Below are positions 10,774 through 23,010 of a stretch of DNA of 64,000 bases, piece by piece. Positions within the stretch are counted from its first letter, which is position 1; every line of letters starts with the position of its first letter. The stretch is from assembly GCA_030035585.1 (NCBI GenBank), contig CM057482.1, positions 44,869,501 to 44,933,500 on the forward strand. The letters are read 5' to 3'. The notes below the pieces were generated by a model that did not search any database, was not told the origin of the DNA, and worked only from the letters and a program-made list of their open reading frames with translations. The stretch is from Dugong dugon (lineage: Eukaryota > Chordata > Mammalia > Sirenia > Dugongidae). The position numbers and the translations under genes were made by a program.

Positions 10774-12896
10774 ATTACTGGTAATTGGAATGCTAAAATT
10801 GGAAACAAAGAAGAAGGATCAGTAGTTGGAAAATGTGGCCTTGGTGATAGAAACAACGCGGGACATCATATGATGGAATTTTGCAAGACCAATAACTTGT
10901 TCATTGAGAATACCTTTTTTAAACAACATAAATGGCTACTATACACGTGGACTGTGCCAGATGGAATACACAGGAATCAAATCGACTATATCTGTGGAGA
11001 GAGACAATGGAGAAGCTCAATATCATGAGCCAGAACAAGGCCGGGAGCTGACTGCGGAACAGACCATTAATTGCTCATATGCATGTTCAACTTGAATCTG
11101 GAGAGAATTAAAACAAGTCCACAAAAACAAAAGTATGACCTTGATCATATCCCACCTTAATTTAGAGATCTTCTTAAGAATACATTTGATGCACTGAATA
11201 CAAATAACCGAAGACCGACAAGTTGTGGGATGACATCAAGGGCATCACACATGAAAAAGGTAAAAGGTCATTAAAAAGAAAGGAGAGAAAGAAAAAGACC
11301 AAAACGGATGTCAGAGAAGACTCTGAAACTTGCTTTTGAACATAGAGTAGCTAAAGCAAACAGAAGAGCTGAACAGATTTCAAAGGGCAGCTCAAGAAGA
11401 CAAAGTAAAGTATTCTAATGAAATGTGCAAAGACCAGTAGTTAGAAAACCAAAAGAGAAGAACACGTTTGGCACTTCTCAAGCTGAAAGAACTGAAGAAA
11501 AAATTTAAGCTTCGAGTTGCAATACTGAAGGATTCTATGGGCAAAATATTGAATGATGCAGGAAGCATCAAAAGAAGAGGGAAGGAATACACAGTCACTG
11601 TACCAAAAAGATTTGATCAACATTCAACCATTTCAGGAGAGCATATGATCAAGAAAAGATAGTACTGAAGGAAGAAGTCTAAGATGCACTGAAGGCATCG
11701 ATGAAAAACAAGTCTACAGGAATTGACAGAATACCAACTGAGATGCTTCAACAAACAGATGCAACACTGGAAGCATTCACTCGTCTATAACAACAAATTT
11801 GGAAGCCACCTGGCCAACCGACTGGAGAGATCCATATTTGTGCCCATTCCAAAGAAAAGTGAATAACAGAATGTGGAAATTATTGAACAGTATCATTAAT
11901 ATCACATGCAATTAAAATTTTGCTGAAGATAATTCAAATACTTTTGCAGCAGTATATCAACAGGGAACTACCAGAAATTTAAGCAAGATTCAGAAGAGGA
12001 CGTGGAACAAGGGATATCACTGCTGATGTCAGATGGATCTTGGCTGAAAGCAGAGGGCACCAGAAAGATGTTCACCTGTGTTTTATTGACTATGCAAAGG
12101 AATTTGACTGTGTGTATTATAACAAATTATAGATAACACTGTGTAGGATGGGAATTCCACACTCACTGTGCTCGTGCAGAACCTGTATATAGACCAAGAG
12201 GCAGTCATTCAAACAGAACAAGGGATACTGCATGTTTTAAAATCAGGAAAGATGTATGGCAGAGTTGTATCCTTTCACCACACTTTTTCAGTCTGTATGC
12301 TGAGCAAATAACCTGAGAAGCTGAACTACATGAAGAAGAATGCAGCATCAGGATTGGAGGAAGACTCATTAACAACCTATGTTATGCAGATGACACAACT
12401 TTACTTGCTAAAAGCCAAGAGGACTTGAAGCACTTACTGATGATGATCAAAGACTATAGCCTTCGCTATGCATTACACCTCAACAAAAAGAAAACAAAAA
12501 TCCTCACAACTGGACCAATAAGCAACATCATGGTAAATGGAGAAAAGATTGAAGTTGTCAAGGATTTAATATTACTTGGATCCACAATCAACACGCATGA
12601 AATCAACAGTCAAGCAATCAAAAAGATGTATTGCATTGGGAAAATCTGCTGCAAAATATGTGTTTAAAGCGTTAAAAAGCAAAGACGTCACCTTGAGAAC
12701 TAAGGTGCACCTGACCCAAGCCATGGTATTTTCAATCACCTCATATGCATGTGAAAGCTGCACAATAAATACAATAAATAAGAAAGATAGAAGAAGAATT
12801 GATGTCTTTGAATTATGGTGGAGGCAAAGAATATTGAATGTACTGTGGGCTGCCAAAAGAATGAAAAAATCTCATCTGGAAGAAGTACAGCCATAA
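10774..12896 (+). pseudogene. RTE ORF, endonuclease end and reverse transcriptase, decayed
   Basis: The endonuclease resumes as 'ITGNWNAKIGNKEEG' (the DxN strand, here NWN) and reaches 'RNQIDYI' near 10980. Reverse transcriptase motifs follow in several frames: 'NKSTGIDRIPTEML' near 11710 and 'NNLCYADDTTLLAKSQ' near 12370, an intact YADD box. The 12425-12896 region is a C-terminal part ('SYACESCTINTINKKD'). Many stops and shifts, so a dead copy. Confidence 0.85.
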
Positions 12897-13599
12897 TGCT
12901 CCTCTGAGGCAAGGATGGTGAGACTTCATCTCATGTACTTTGGACATGTTAACAGGAAGGTTCAGTCCCTGGAGAAGGACACCATCTTGGTAGAGAGTCA
13001 GTGAAAAAGAGGAAGACCCTCAACAAGATGGATTGGCACAGTGGCTGTAACAATGAGCTCAAACAGAAATGATTGTAAGGATTGCACAGCACCAGGCAGC
13101 ATTTCATTCTGTTTTACATAGGGTCACTATGAGTTGGCACCAACTTGATGGCACCTAACAATAACAACAATACCTGGGGTGGGGAAGTAAACTGACTGGT
13201 ACTTACTCAGTGGAGTCAAAACTATAATCAGAGTAGTCTGAGTCATATGGACTTATGGTGTTGGTTACTTCATCATGGTGTCCCTAGGAATGAAATAGAT
13301 GGGTAATCTACTAAATATTTCCTTGATCAGTACAAATGGAAGAATTCTAAGTCAAGTGAATGGGAGTCTAACTTGAAGCTCCAGAATAGAGAGACACAGC
13401 CCCTCAGTCAATTTCTAGACATAAGCCAGTTTATAGACCCACAACACTTGAATGAAGGGGAGGCCTTTGAGGAAGGACCCCACCACACCACTAAAAATTT
13501 ATATTATAAATCTTTCTTCCAGCCTTCCCCAAAGGGATCTACAGCCTTCTACAAGAGTGACTTCTTTCGGGAAAAGGAAATAATCAGCGTTTTCAGAGA

Positions 13600-13980
13600 T
13601 TACTGGATAGTAGCTCGGAACTGACACTAACTCCAGGAGACCCAAAACGTCACTTTGGCCCACCAGTCAGAGTGAGGGCTTATGGAGGTCAGGTTATTAA
13701 TGGAGTCTTATCTCAAGTCCCTATCACAGTGGGTCCAGTGGGTCTTCGAACCCATCCTGTAGTGATTTCCCCAGTTCCAGAATCCATACTTGGAACAGAC
13801 ATACTCAGTAACTGGCAGAACACCCAAACTGGATCCCTGACTAGTGGAATAAGGGCAATTGTGCTGGAAAAAGCCAACGGGAAGCCATTAGAACTACCCC
13901 TGCCTAGGAAAATAGTAAACCAAAGGAATACCATATTCATGAAGAGACTGCAGATATTACTGCCACCATCAAGGACTTGA
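13600..13980 (+). pseudogene. ERVL protease remnant
   Basis: The frame at 13672-13980 holds the C-terminal half of a retropepsin ('ILGTDILSNW' and a 'VVISPVPE' strand) and the link to RT. The upstream part of the domain is readable just before 13672 in the same direction. Old retroviral copy, not functional. Confidence 0.7.
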
Positions 13981-14049
13981 AGGATGCAGGAGTGGTGATT
14001 CCCACCACATCCCCATTCAACTCACCTATCTGGCATATGCAAAAAAAAC

Positions 14050-14976
14050 AGATGGATCTTGGAGCATGACAATGAGATATCATAACCTTAATGAGGGGGT
14101 GACTCCAATTGCAGCTGCTGTTCCAGAAGTGATTTCATTGCTTAAGTAAATTAATACATCTCCTGGTACCTGGTATGCAGCTATTGATCTGGCCAATGCC
14201 TTTTTCTATGTTCTTGTTTTTAAGGAACACCAGAAGCAGTTTGCCTGCAGTGGGAAAGGACAGCAAAACACCTTTACTGGCCTACCTCAGGGGTATATCA
14301 ATTCTCCAGCCCTATGTCATAATTTAGTCCACAGGGACCTTGATCATCTTTCCCTTCATTAAGACATCACACTGGCCTATTACACTGACATATTATGTTG
14401 ATTGGACCTAGGAAGGAAGTTGTGTCAATTACTTTGGACTTATTGGTAAAACACTTGTGTGCTAGAGGGTGGGAAATTAATGCCACAAAAATTCAGGTGT
14501 CATCCACTCAGTGAAATTTCTAGGAGTCCAGTGGTGTGGGGCATGTCAAGATATTCCTTCTAGAGTTAAGGGTAAGTTGTTATATCTGGCTACTCCTACA
14601 ACTAAAAAGGAGGCACAATGCTTGGTGGGACTCTTTGAATTTTGGAGGCTACACATCCCACATTTTGGTGTGCTTATCCAGCCTATTTATCAAATGACTT
14701 GAGAAGCTGCTAGTTTTGAGTGGGGCTCAGAATAAGAGAAGGTTCTGCAATAGGGTCAGGCTGCCAAGTGAGCTGCTCTGCCACTTGGACCATATGATTT
14801 GGCTGATCCAGTGGTGCTTTAAGTGTCAATGGCAGACAGAAATGTCAATGGAGTCTTTAGCAGGCTCCTATTGGTTAATCACAGTGCAGAGCCTTAGGAT
14901 TTTGGAGTAAAGCCCTTCCGTCTTCTGCAAGTGACTACTCTCCTTTTTAGAAACAGTTTTTGGCTTGTTACTGGGC
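14050..14976 (+). pseudogene. ERVL reverse transcriptase remnant
   Basis: Recognisable pieces are '[11 protein letters not shown]' near 14170, 'TGLPQGY' near 14280 and a degraded active-site box ('YTDI') near 14385. At least three stops interrupt it. It continues into the RNase H linker until the reverse LTR at 14977. Confidence 0.75.
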
Positions 14977-15446
14977 TGTTTTAGGCGGGGTTCTCTAGAG
15001 AAGCAAAACCAGTAAAGTATAAATATATATATTTATATCAAGGAAATGGCCCATGCAATTGCAGAGGCTGGAACGTCCCAAGTCCATGGATCAGGATAGA
15101 GGCTTCTCTTGATTCATGTAGCTGCAGGGACTGGAGAATCCAAGATCGGCAGGTCAGAGAGCAGGATTGTTGCTCACAAGCTGTGAAGATCGACGAATCC
15201 CAAGATCAGCAGGTAAACCACTAGCTCAAGTCCCAAGAACCGGAGGTCAGATGAAAAGGAGCTAGCTGCAGGATCCAGAGCAGGCAAAAGCCAGAATGTC
15301 TACTGATGTTCAGATGCAGGGCACACGCCCAGGGAAACTCCCTTTCAACTGACTGGCTATTCACAGCAGATCCCATCATGGGGGTGATCACATAAACACT
15401 GAGAATCATGGCCCACCCAGGTTGACACACAATCTTAACTATCACA
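14977..15446 (-). mobile_element. Solo ERVL LTR inside ERVL pol, reverse
   Basis: On the minus strand it starts 'tgtgatagttaagattgtgt' at 15446 and ends with the '...ttctctagagaacc' type terminus at 14977. Imperfect 5-bp flanks 'tgggc' (14972-14976) and 'tggga' (15447-15451) fit an integrase-type insertion. It is the same LTR class as 15780-16261 and 18153-18500. Confidence 0.8.
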
Positions 15447-15451
15447 TGGGA

Positions 15452-16640
15452 CTTAAAAGATACTGAACACTTAACTATGGGCCACCCAGTTACCATGTGA
15501 CCTGAGCTTGCCATCGTGAACTGAGAGTTTTCTGACCAAGAGTCAAAAGTTGGACATGCACAGTATCAATCCATTATTAAATGGAAATGGTATATACAAG
15601 ATCAGGCTTGAGCAGGACCAGAAAGCACAAGTAAGTAGTATGAGGAAGTGGACCAAATATCCATGGTCTCCACTTCTGTCACATTACCTTCCCTCTCCCA
15701 GTCTTCACCTATGGCCTCATGGGAAGTTCCTTATGATCAGTTGACTGAGGAAGAGAAAACTTGTGCCTGGTTTACAGATTGTGATCATTAAGGTTGTGTG
15801 TCAATGATTCTCAGTGGTTTGGCAGTTATGATGTTGTCTGGTAATCATATAATGATGTAATCACCTCCAAGATGAGATCTGATATAATATGATCCCGTCC
15901 ATGGTGGTATCTACTGTGAGTAGCCAATCAGTCGTAAGGGAGTTTCCTTGGAGGTGTGGCCTGCATCCAATATAGGTGGACTTTCTGTCATGGATCACAG
16001 GATTTTGCTCGGTCTGGATCCTGCAGCTGACTCCTGTTCATCTGACCTCTGGTTCTTGGAACTTGAGCTAGCAACTTGCCTGACAATCTTGGGTTCACAA
16101 GTCACTGCAGGTACATGAGTCTAGAGAAGACTCCAGCCTGATCTACGGACTTTGGACTTTATAGCCTCTACAACCATGTGAGCCATTTTCTTGATATAAA
16201 TCCCTCTCTCTGTGTAGACACTTCACTGCTTTTTCTTCTCTAGAGAACCCAGCCTAAGACATAGGTGGTTCTGTGCAATATGCAGACACCACTCAAAACT
16301 GGACAGCAGCAACACTGCAGCTCCTTTCTGGGACCTCCCTGAAGGACAGTGGTGAAGTTAAATCCTCCCAATGGGCAGAACTTGGAGGAGTGAGCCTAGT
16401 GTTCACCTTGCTTTGAATGAGAAATGGCCAGAAGTGCAACTGTGTACTGATTCATGGGCTGTGGTCAATGGTTTGGCTGGATGGTCAGGGACTTCGAAGG
16501 AACATGACTGGAAAATTGATGACAAGGAGGAATGGGGAAGAAGTATGTGGATAGACATCTCTGAAAGGGCCAAAGAAGTGGAGATATTTTTGTCTAATGT
16601 GCATACTCACCAAAGAGGAAGATTTTAACAATCAAGTGAA
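15452..16640 (+). pseudogene. ERVL RNase H remnant, split by an LTR
   Basis: The 15452-15779 part ends with 'AWFTD' and the segment after the LTR resumes with the glycine-serine of the FTDGS motif near 16267, so the insertion cuts the catalytic-aspartate motif of RNase H. Later pieces such as 'NEKWPEVQLCTDSWAV' (16410-16460) belong to the same domain. Confidence 0.7.
15780..16261 (+). mobile_element. Solo ERVL LTR inside ERVL RNase H
   Basis: It begins 'tgtgatcattaaggttgtgt' and ends 'gagaacccagcctaagaca'. Flanks 'cagat' (15775-15779) and 'taggt' (16262-16266) agree at 3 of 5 bases, consistent with an aged target duplication. Confidence 0.8.
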
Positions 16641-17560
16641 TAGGGTTCTGTGGAAACCAGTCATCCTCTTTCCCCAGCTACTCCTGTCATTGCCCAATGG
16701 ACTCAAGAAAAAAGTAGCTATGGTTGTAAGGAAAGAGGTTATGCATAGGCTCAGGAACATGGGCTTCCACTCACCAAGGCCAGCTTGGCTACAGCCACTG
16801 CTGAATGCCCAATCTGCCAGCAGCAGAGACCAACACTGAGTCCTGATAAGGCACCATCCCTCGAGGTGAACATCCAGCAACCTGGTGGCAGGTTGATTAC
16901 ATTGGACCACTTCCATCATGGAAAGGGAAGTGTTTCATTCTTACTTGGAAAGATGCTTTCTCTGGATATGGATTTGCCTTCCCAGGATGCAGTGCCTCTG
17001 CCAAAACTACCATCTGTGGACTCACAGAATGTTTTATCCACAATCATAGTATCCCACACAGCATCACCTCAGTTCAAGGGACTCACTCACAGGAAATGAA
17101 GCATAGCAATGGGCCAATGCTCGTGAAATTCACTGGTCTTAGCATGTTTCCCATCATCCTGAAGCAATTAGCTTGATAGAACAATGGAATATCCTTCTAA
17201 AGACACAATTACAGCTCCAGCTAAGTGGCAAAACTTTGCAGGGTAGGATCAATGTTCTCCAGGAGGCTGTATATACTCTATATGCTCTAAACCAGGTTCC
17301 AATATATGGTACTGTTTCTCCCATAGCCAGGATTCATGGTTACAGGAATCAGGAAGTGTAGATGGCAGTGGCACTGATCATTATTACCCCTAGCGACCCA
17401 GTTGCAAAATTTTTGCTTTCTTTCCCTGTGACCCTATGCTCTGCAGGTCTAGAGGTCTTAGTTTCAAAGGGAAGAATGCTCCCACCAGGAGACACAACAA
17501 AGATTCCATTGAACTGGAATTTACTAATGCCACTCAGCCACTTTGGGCTCCTCATGCCTC
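16640..17560 (+). pseudogene. ERVL integrase remnant
   Basis: A zinc-binding-like 'CPICQQQRP' near 16800 marks the N-terminal part, followed by a degraded catalytic core with stops. The frame moves several times. Assigned by position between RNase H and dUTPase. Confidence 0.65.
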
Positions 17561-17990
17561 TGGATCAACAAGCAAAGAAGAGAGTTACCATATTGATTAG
17601 TGTGATTGACCCTGATGGCCGAGGAGAAATCAAATTTATATTACCTAATGGAGATAAATAAGAATTTTTCTGGAATACAGGAGATCCCTTAGGGTGTTTC
17701 TTAGAACTATCATGCTCTGTGATTAAAGTCAATGGAAAACTATGGCAACCCAATTCCAACATGACTACCAATGGCCCAGACCCTTCAGGAATGAAAGTTT
17801 GGTTTACCCCACCAGGCAAAGAACCACGATCAGCTGAGGTGCTTGCTGAGGGTAAAGGGAATATGGAATGGGTGGTGGAAGAAAGTAGTTCTAAATACGG
17901 TTACAACCATGTGACCAGTTGCAGAAATAAGTACTATAATTGTTATAAATGTTTCTTCCTTGAATGTGTGTGTCAAATATTTTTGTTTTC
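17560..17990 (+). pseudogene. ERVL dUTPase remnant
   Basis: The frame through 17581-17660 carries 'VIDPDGRGEIKF', the dUTPase active-site strand, with a stop at 17659, and resumes in 17719-17900 ('NTGDPLG' type text in another frame). The position after integrase is the ERVL arrangement. Confidence 0.75.
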
Positions 17991-18152
17991 TTCACTCATA
18001 AAATATAAGATGTAAACAAGGCTAGTACTTTTTCTGTTGTATGTATTTTAAATGTATCGTGTTAGGTACAAGTATGACTTTGTAATTGCCTTTTAGAGAT
18101 TATGTGTGGTTTAAGGAGGCGTGTGCAGGCACCTAGTTTACAAAAGGTGAAC

Positions 18153-18500
18153 TGTGATGGTTAAGGTTGTGTGTCAACTTAGCTGGCCATGATTCTCAGT
18201 GGTTTGGCAGTTATGTAATGATATACTTTGGCAGTTATATAATGAAGTAATCTGGCAGTTACATAATGATATGTAGTCATCCTCCTTGATGTGATCTGAT
18301 GCGATCAACCAATCAGTTGTAATGGGAGTTTCCTCTGGGGTGTAGCCTGTGACCCACAGACTTAGGACTTGCCTGAGCCATTTTCTTGAGATAAATCTCT
18401 CTATATATGTGTATATATATACATATATACATATACCTACACATACACACATATATATGCTTTACTGGTTTTGCTTCTCTAGAGAACCCAGCCTAAGACA
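18153..18500 (+). mobile_element. ERVL 3' LTR, internally shortened
   Basis: It begins 'tgtgatggttaaggttgtgt' after a purine-rich stretch and ends 'gagaacccagcctaagaca'. At 348 bp it is shorter than the 482-bp copy at 15780-16261; most of the middle is missing. A TATA-rich microsatellite (18405-18460) replaces the short AT run seen in the other copy. Confidence 0.8.
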
Positions 18501-19600
18501 TAACTAAAGCCTACTTATCTGCCAAGGCAACGCCAAGGAGAAGTCAGATGGATTCTGAGTTTCAGAAGGTGACTTATTAATATAAATGGATACATTAGGT
18601 AACTTGCTGTAAAGAAATTTTCAAGGTTAGACCACCAGATATCTTCGTGAACTTAAGAAAAAATTATATCAATCCCAACCACTAGCAAAATTTCCACTAG
18701 CTCCTTTTTGAAGAAACTTCTCATCAACAAGGCACATCTGGCAGAATCAATATTCACTTAAAAGAATTCAAAGGCAATTCAAGCTGAAGACAATTTATGA
18801 AATGTGTTAGGCTTGTTGAATTTTGTTCCTGAATTAGCCCATACATTTGGGGAAGGGTAGTGGGAAGGCCAAAAAGTGAGGGAGTGAAAAAGACTTTGGC
18901 CAAGGGAAATCATAAGATGGCAGGCAGTCCGTCAGATGTGTTTTTTTGTTTTTTGTGCACAAACATTATTTTAGTAAATACTGTTCTTTCTCATTTTGTG
19001 TATTACTACCACAAAACAAAAGTTACCATCATTTGTTGAGGAGATAATTCAATTTCATTTGTACAATCTAAAACTTCCTTGTTCTCTCTATCCTCGCCAG
19101 GCCCCAGTTTCCTCGTCTGTATATAAGATATCCCACTTGAGTAGCTTGGAGAATAAATTGAAGGGATTCTTTTAATATTCAAACTAAATGAGTCTCAGAC
19201 CTTATCTCACCTAACACAGGAATATTGTCTTTCTCCCCTCTCTGGGATCCCTCCTCCTGTGATAAATCTCAGAAATCCAGGAGTGCTTTCAAGGAAACAC
19301 CTTCATCAACTGGATCATGAACCAGTTTGCCAGTAAGCTCAGTCCTAGCAATGTTCCTGCAGAAGAGAGTGCTCTGACCTTCAGGAGTCCTGTTCTCTTA
19401 GACGGGCACTGCCTTTGTCCACTCTGGGGGCTCTGTGATGTCTGTCATGTGCCACCACCTAACTTGGGAACCTGGGCTGGTCCCCATGAACTAAAGGAAG
19501 CATGTGGAGGATGAATCATACAGCACCATCACTCACTCAGCAAGAGTGGGCTTGGTTCTAATTCTCCCTGCCCCTATGCAGCTCTGGAGATATATAACTC
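18501..19600. other. No recognisable gene or repeat
   Basis: A weak MIR-like segment may lie near 19095-19200. Open frames such as 19317-19514 show no known domain. Confidence 0.35.
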
Positions 19601-19605
19601 TATTT

Positions 19606-19782
19606 ACACACTCATACACTGATGCACACACACTGACACAGAGACACAGATGCACACACAGATACACAGAGATGCAGACACACACAGATGCACACTGACC
19701 CACATAGACACACACAGACACGCACAGAGACACACAAACACACAAATGAACACACATAGACATATGCACTACCCCCACACAC
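19606..19782. repeat. Degenerate CA-rich microsatellite
   Basis: Interrupted 'cacacagatgcacacaca' type units. The open frames on both strands here (19533-19832 and 19650-19988) are low-complexity artefacts. Confidence 0.9.
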
Positions 19783-22627
19783 AGCAGTTTCCCCTGAGGC
19801 ATGTTCTCAATGCCAGGTTGATGAGCCCTCATGATGTTTTCAATCTTAGCTCCCCTTCTTTCTCAATCTTTGTGGTATGGCCGTCATCTTGGAGGATATG
19901 CTTCCTAATCTGTAACCCAATACCCCAAGGCCTCAGAGAGGAAACCCATTTCCTAAAACATAAAATGATATCCTACTTCCCATCCTAAAAGTCCATGATC
20001 CCTAATGCTATCTCAATTGTATACAGCTTGTCTGGTCACATGTGTCTTTTTTTGGAACAAGAAGGTAAAAATAAAGCTGATCTGTATACAACGGACTGCT
20101 ATTTCTATGCTAGAATTCAGGGTTTTTTTTATTATTTTGGAAAGTTATTTAAAATAGTACTTCATTTGTCAGACCATCTCAGTTTCTAAAACTTAAACAT
20201 CAACAGAAAATTTCATCATTGTCAAAATTAAACTATCCATCAATTTTCTTTTTCTTTTCTAGACAAAAACTATTCGTTCTTTAGGCTAGACTCTTCGACT
20301 TGTCTGTTTCTTCAAGTGTATCCCTCCCTGTGCTGGGGATGTGGGCATGAAGAAATCACAAGGCGTGGTTCTTGACTTTATAAGTCCTCACCTTCTGATA
20401 GTGAAGACAAAACTCTCAGAAATAATATCTACGTTACAATCATGTGGGCTGAGCCTCCACAAGTCTTCTGACTCCACCGGGAAATCAGAATGATGTTGAG
20501 ATATGTATTTTATGATTCCTGTATCTCCCATATCCAGCATACAGAAATGCTTTAGACTTGTCAGTAAACCAGTGAAGGAAGGAAAGAGGGAGGGAGGGAA
20601 AGGGAGGAACACACAGAAGCACTAGCACAGCCTCGACAGTCCACACTGGTCATGAAAACACCTTCATCATTTGGATTAGCCACCAGTTTGCCAGCAAGAA
20701 TGCAATAGTAATAAAGTATTGACGCCCCACCCCCACCCCAGATCTTCAATTTTGATTTATATTTTACTGTGGGGAACCTGGAAACTCACACTTTCCAGCT
20801 ACAGAAAATCTCATCATTGTAAAATTTAGCTTTGATTTTAAACTTTAGCTTAAAATTTAGCTGGAACCTGGCCCACTCCCAGGTGCTTTAGTTAGTGTGC
20901 ATTTAAAGACTGGGTTTTCTAAGATATAATTAACACTTCTCTAATACTTCTTCTGAGTGAGCTTAGGTCATCTGATGAATCTAGCTATTGGAAAGAAATT
21001 ATTTAACCCATAGGCTTTGAACACCATCCAACAGCATCATCTTAAGGATTCATTTATCTTTCTGGGGAAAGAAAAACTGTCAGCAGTCTGAGGGTTAAGC
21101 AAGATTCCTGTCACGTTTGCCCTGAACTTGCCCAGTTAAATTGCAACAGCATGGGTCTCCATAATTATCTAATTGTTAGTGTTGTGCCTTTACGTAATTT
21201 ATGATGTAGCATTAAAGTCTGACCCTGGGTTTGAAATGAAGAGCAGTACTGCTGACATCCAAGCTCAAATTAGTAGGTAAGCACCCTATTAACGATTATG
21301 CTTCTGAGCTTTCATTTCCATCTGACCACACTGCTACGCTAATCGGTTTTCTAAGCCTTTCAGCTTCCCCATAACTAACAAGCATTTCTCCAGCTTCTTA
21401 TGTCTATGAATACCCTGCGTCCTCATAAAAAGCTCTCCAAGACTTCCGTCTTTAAGACTGCTGCCAAAAGCGACTGTCCACAAGTGAGGTGGCCAGCTCA
21501 GATATCTTTTGTTGGCAAAACCAGAGGTCAGGTTGATGGCCCCCCCATTTCTGTCTTCTGAAAAGAGTAACTTCTGCAGACTACTAAGGTTCTGTAGGTG
21601 GCATCCATTGGTCATTGGAATCACTCCAAGTGAGGATAGAGCCATTTGGGTGTTTAGATCACAGAGACAGTGAATCCTCTCATGAAACGGAACACACCAA
21701 AATCCCCACCGTATATGTGTGACTTAACAGGGAAAAAAGAAGAAAGCAACAATAGAAGGAAATAATCACGCGTTAGTCCCTTTTCCAGCTTCACCCATCC
21801 TTCACTCTTCTCTCCCACCTCCTGAACAACTCTCTCCATTTCCTCCACACACCTGCATCTCCATCAAAACAGTAGCAACTGAGCAGAAAATATGATAATT
21901 TTTTAGACACTGACTGATATCATTACTTTGACCCTAGTACCTGTATAAGGCAGACGTTAATAAATCCAAGTGAATGCTCACATGAGCACCTTCATGGGGA
22001 AGTGACCTACTACTAGTTACCACATATGGGTGCAATTGCTGTACTAAACCCATGTCACCAGTCTTCTTGTGCATTGCTCTTTCTAAAACCCGCATCACTT
22101 GCATTTTGCATCCCAGTTAGCTGAGCCACCCCGAGCCCCACCTCTCAAAGGGCACCATTACTCAAAGTCTTTCTTCTCTGAGACTATCCTAAAGTCAGAT
22201 AAATATTGCATATTTGTTTACAACCCCTTGCCAAACACACAAAATCGGGACTGAATTTGGAAATCCCCATAACTATTTTCTCTAGTATATACCCTAACAA
22301 TATACTAGACTTGCCTTCTACTCCAGATTTATCTACTTTCGTATATAACATCAACAGCTTCCTGTCCAACTCATGTTTGTTCTGATCACAAAGCCATCAG
22401 GAACCTTATCCAACATTAGTGGCTTTCAAATTTTAGTACCAGAAGTTTTCCTTTGTTTTAGTTTCTATGATCAAAACTTACTCATTACCCCAATAGAAAA
22501 ATCACATAACAAAATAATGGATAAAATAGAGCTCTTCTGGCGAGAATGGTGCTGAACTGCCCACCACCTCTATGGTGCCATCTGAGGACACTCTGGCATA
22601 ACTAGTTTGAAAACCAGTGTCCTAAAT
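19783..22627. other. Unique DNA, no gene recognised
   Basis: Contains a purine run at 20577-20612 ('gaaggaaagagggaggg') and an AT-rich segment at 21090-21250 that could be conserved noncoding DNA. A 103-codon minus-strand frame at 21334-21645 has no recognisable domain. Confidence 0.4.
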
Positions 22628-22856
22628 AAACCATCCACCATCCGTCAGTTTGTCATATTGTGCTGGCTTGCATGTTACTATGATGCTGGAAGCTATGCCA
22701 CTGGTATTGCAAATACCAGCAGGGTCACCAGTGGTGGATGTTTCAATGGAGCTTCCAGACTAAGACTAGGAAGGAAAGCCTGCTTATCTACTTCTGAAAA
22801 TTAGCTAATAAACCTTATGGATCACAAGAGAATATTGTCCAATATAGTGTTATGGC
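22628..22856 (+). mobile_element. RTE LINE 5' region fragment
   Basis: It matches 2615-2830: 'cgtcagtttgtcatattgtg', 'gatgctggaagctatgccac' and 'ggagcttccagactaagac'. It ends after 'attgtccaatatagtg', which continues the full-length RTE rather than the short derivative junction. Confidence 0.8.
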
Positions 22857-23010
22857 ATACAGACATTTACAAGTGCAAAATAAGCAAATAAATCTAGTTC
22901 TTTCCAAACTTAGTGGGAAGTGGGTTTAGATAACACAATGTGCTGGAAGAATAATTGCACAGTAATGGTAGCTGTCCCAGAACCTTGCAAGAAAGGATGG
23001 TAGATGCTCT

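Larger units (their letters stand above)
2605..13168 (+). mobile_element. RTE-type LINE (BovB-like), split by a full-length L1
   Basis: The RTE occupies 2605-3388 and 10760-13168. The two parts join in phase once the L1 at 3389-10759 and one copy of its 14-bp target duplication are removed. The 5' part has the untranslated lead and the start of the endonuclease. The 3' part has the rest of the endonuclease, a decayed reverse transcriptase with YADD, and the 'cacctaacaataacaac' tail. RTE elements encode one APE-endonuclease/RT protein and move by target-primed reverse transcription. The 3' tail resembles AfroSINE tails, fitting RTE as their likely mobiliser. Confidence 0.9.
13175..18500 (+). 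mobile_element. ERVL-type provirus, 5'-truncated and decayed
   Basis: The internal region starts abruptly after the RTE tail, so 5' LTR and most of gag are missing. Order is end of gag/protease (about 13380-13980), RT (about 14050-14700), RNase H (about 15450-16600, interrupted), integrase (about 16600-17560), dUTPase (about 17560-17960) and a 3' LTR (18153-18500). A dUTPase after integrase is the hallmark of ERVL. Stops and shifts throughout; no env seen. Two extra ERVL LTRs lie inside pol. Confidence 0.85.

Noticed and set aside
19533..19988. Overlapping frames of about 100 codons
   Set aside because: Translations of a CA-rich microsatellite.
21334..21645. 103-codon minus-strand frame as a gene
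   Set aside because: No recognisable domain, no start context or splice support; length is within chance for this window.
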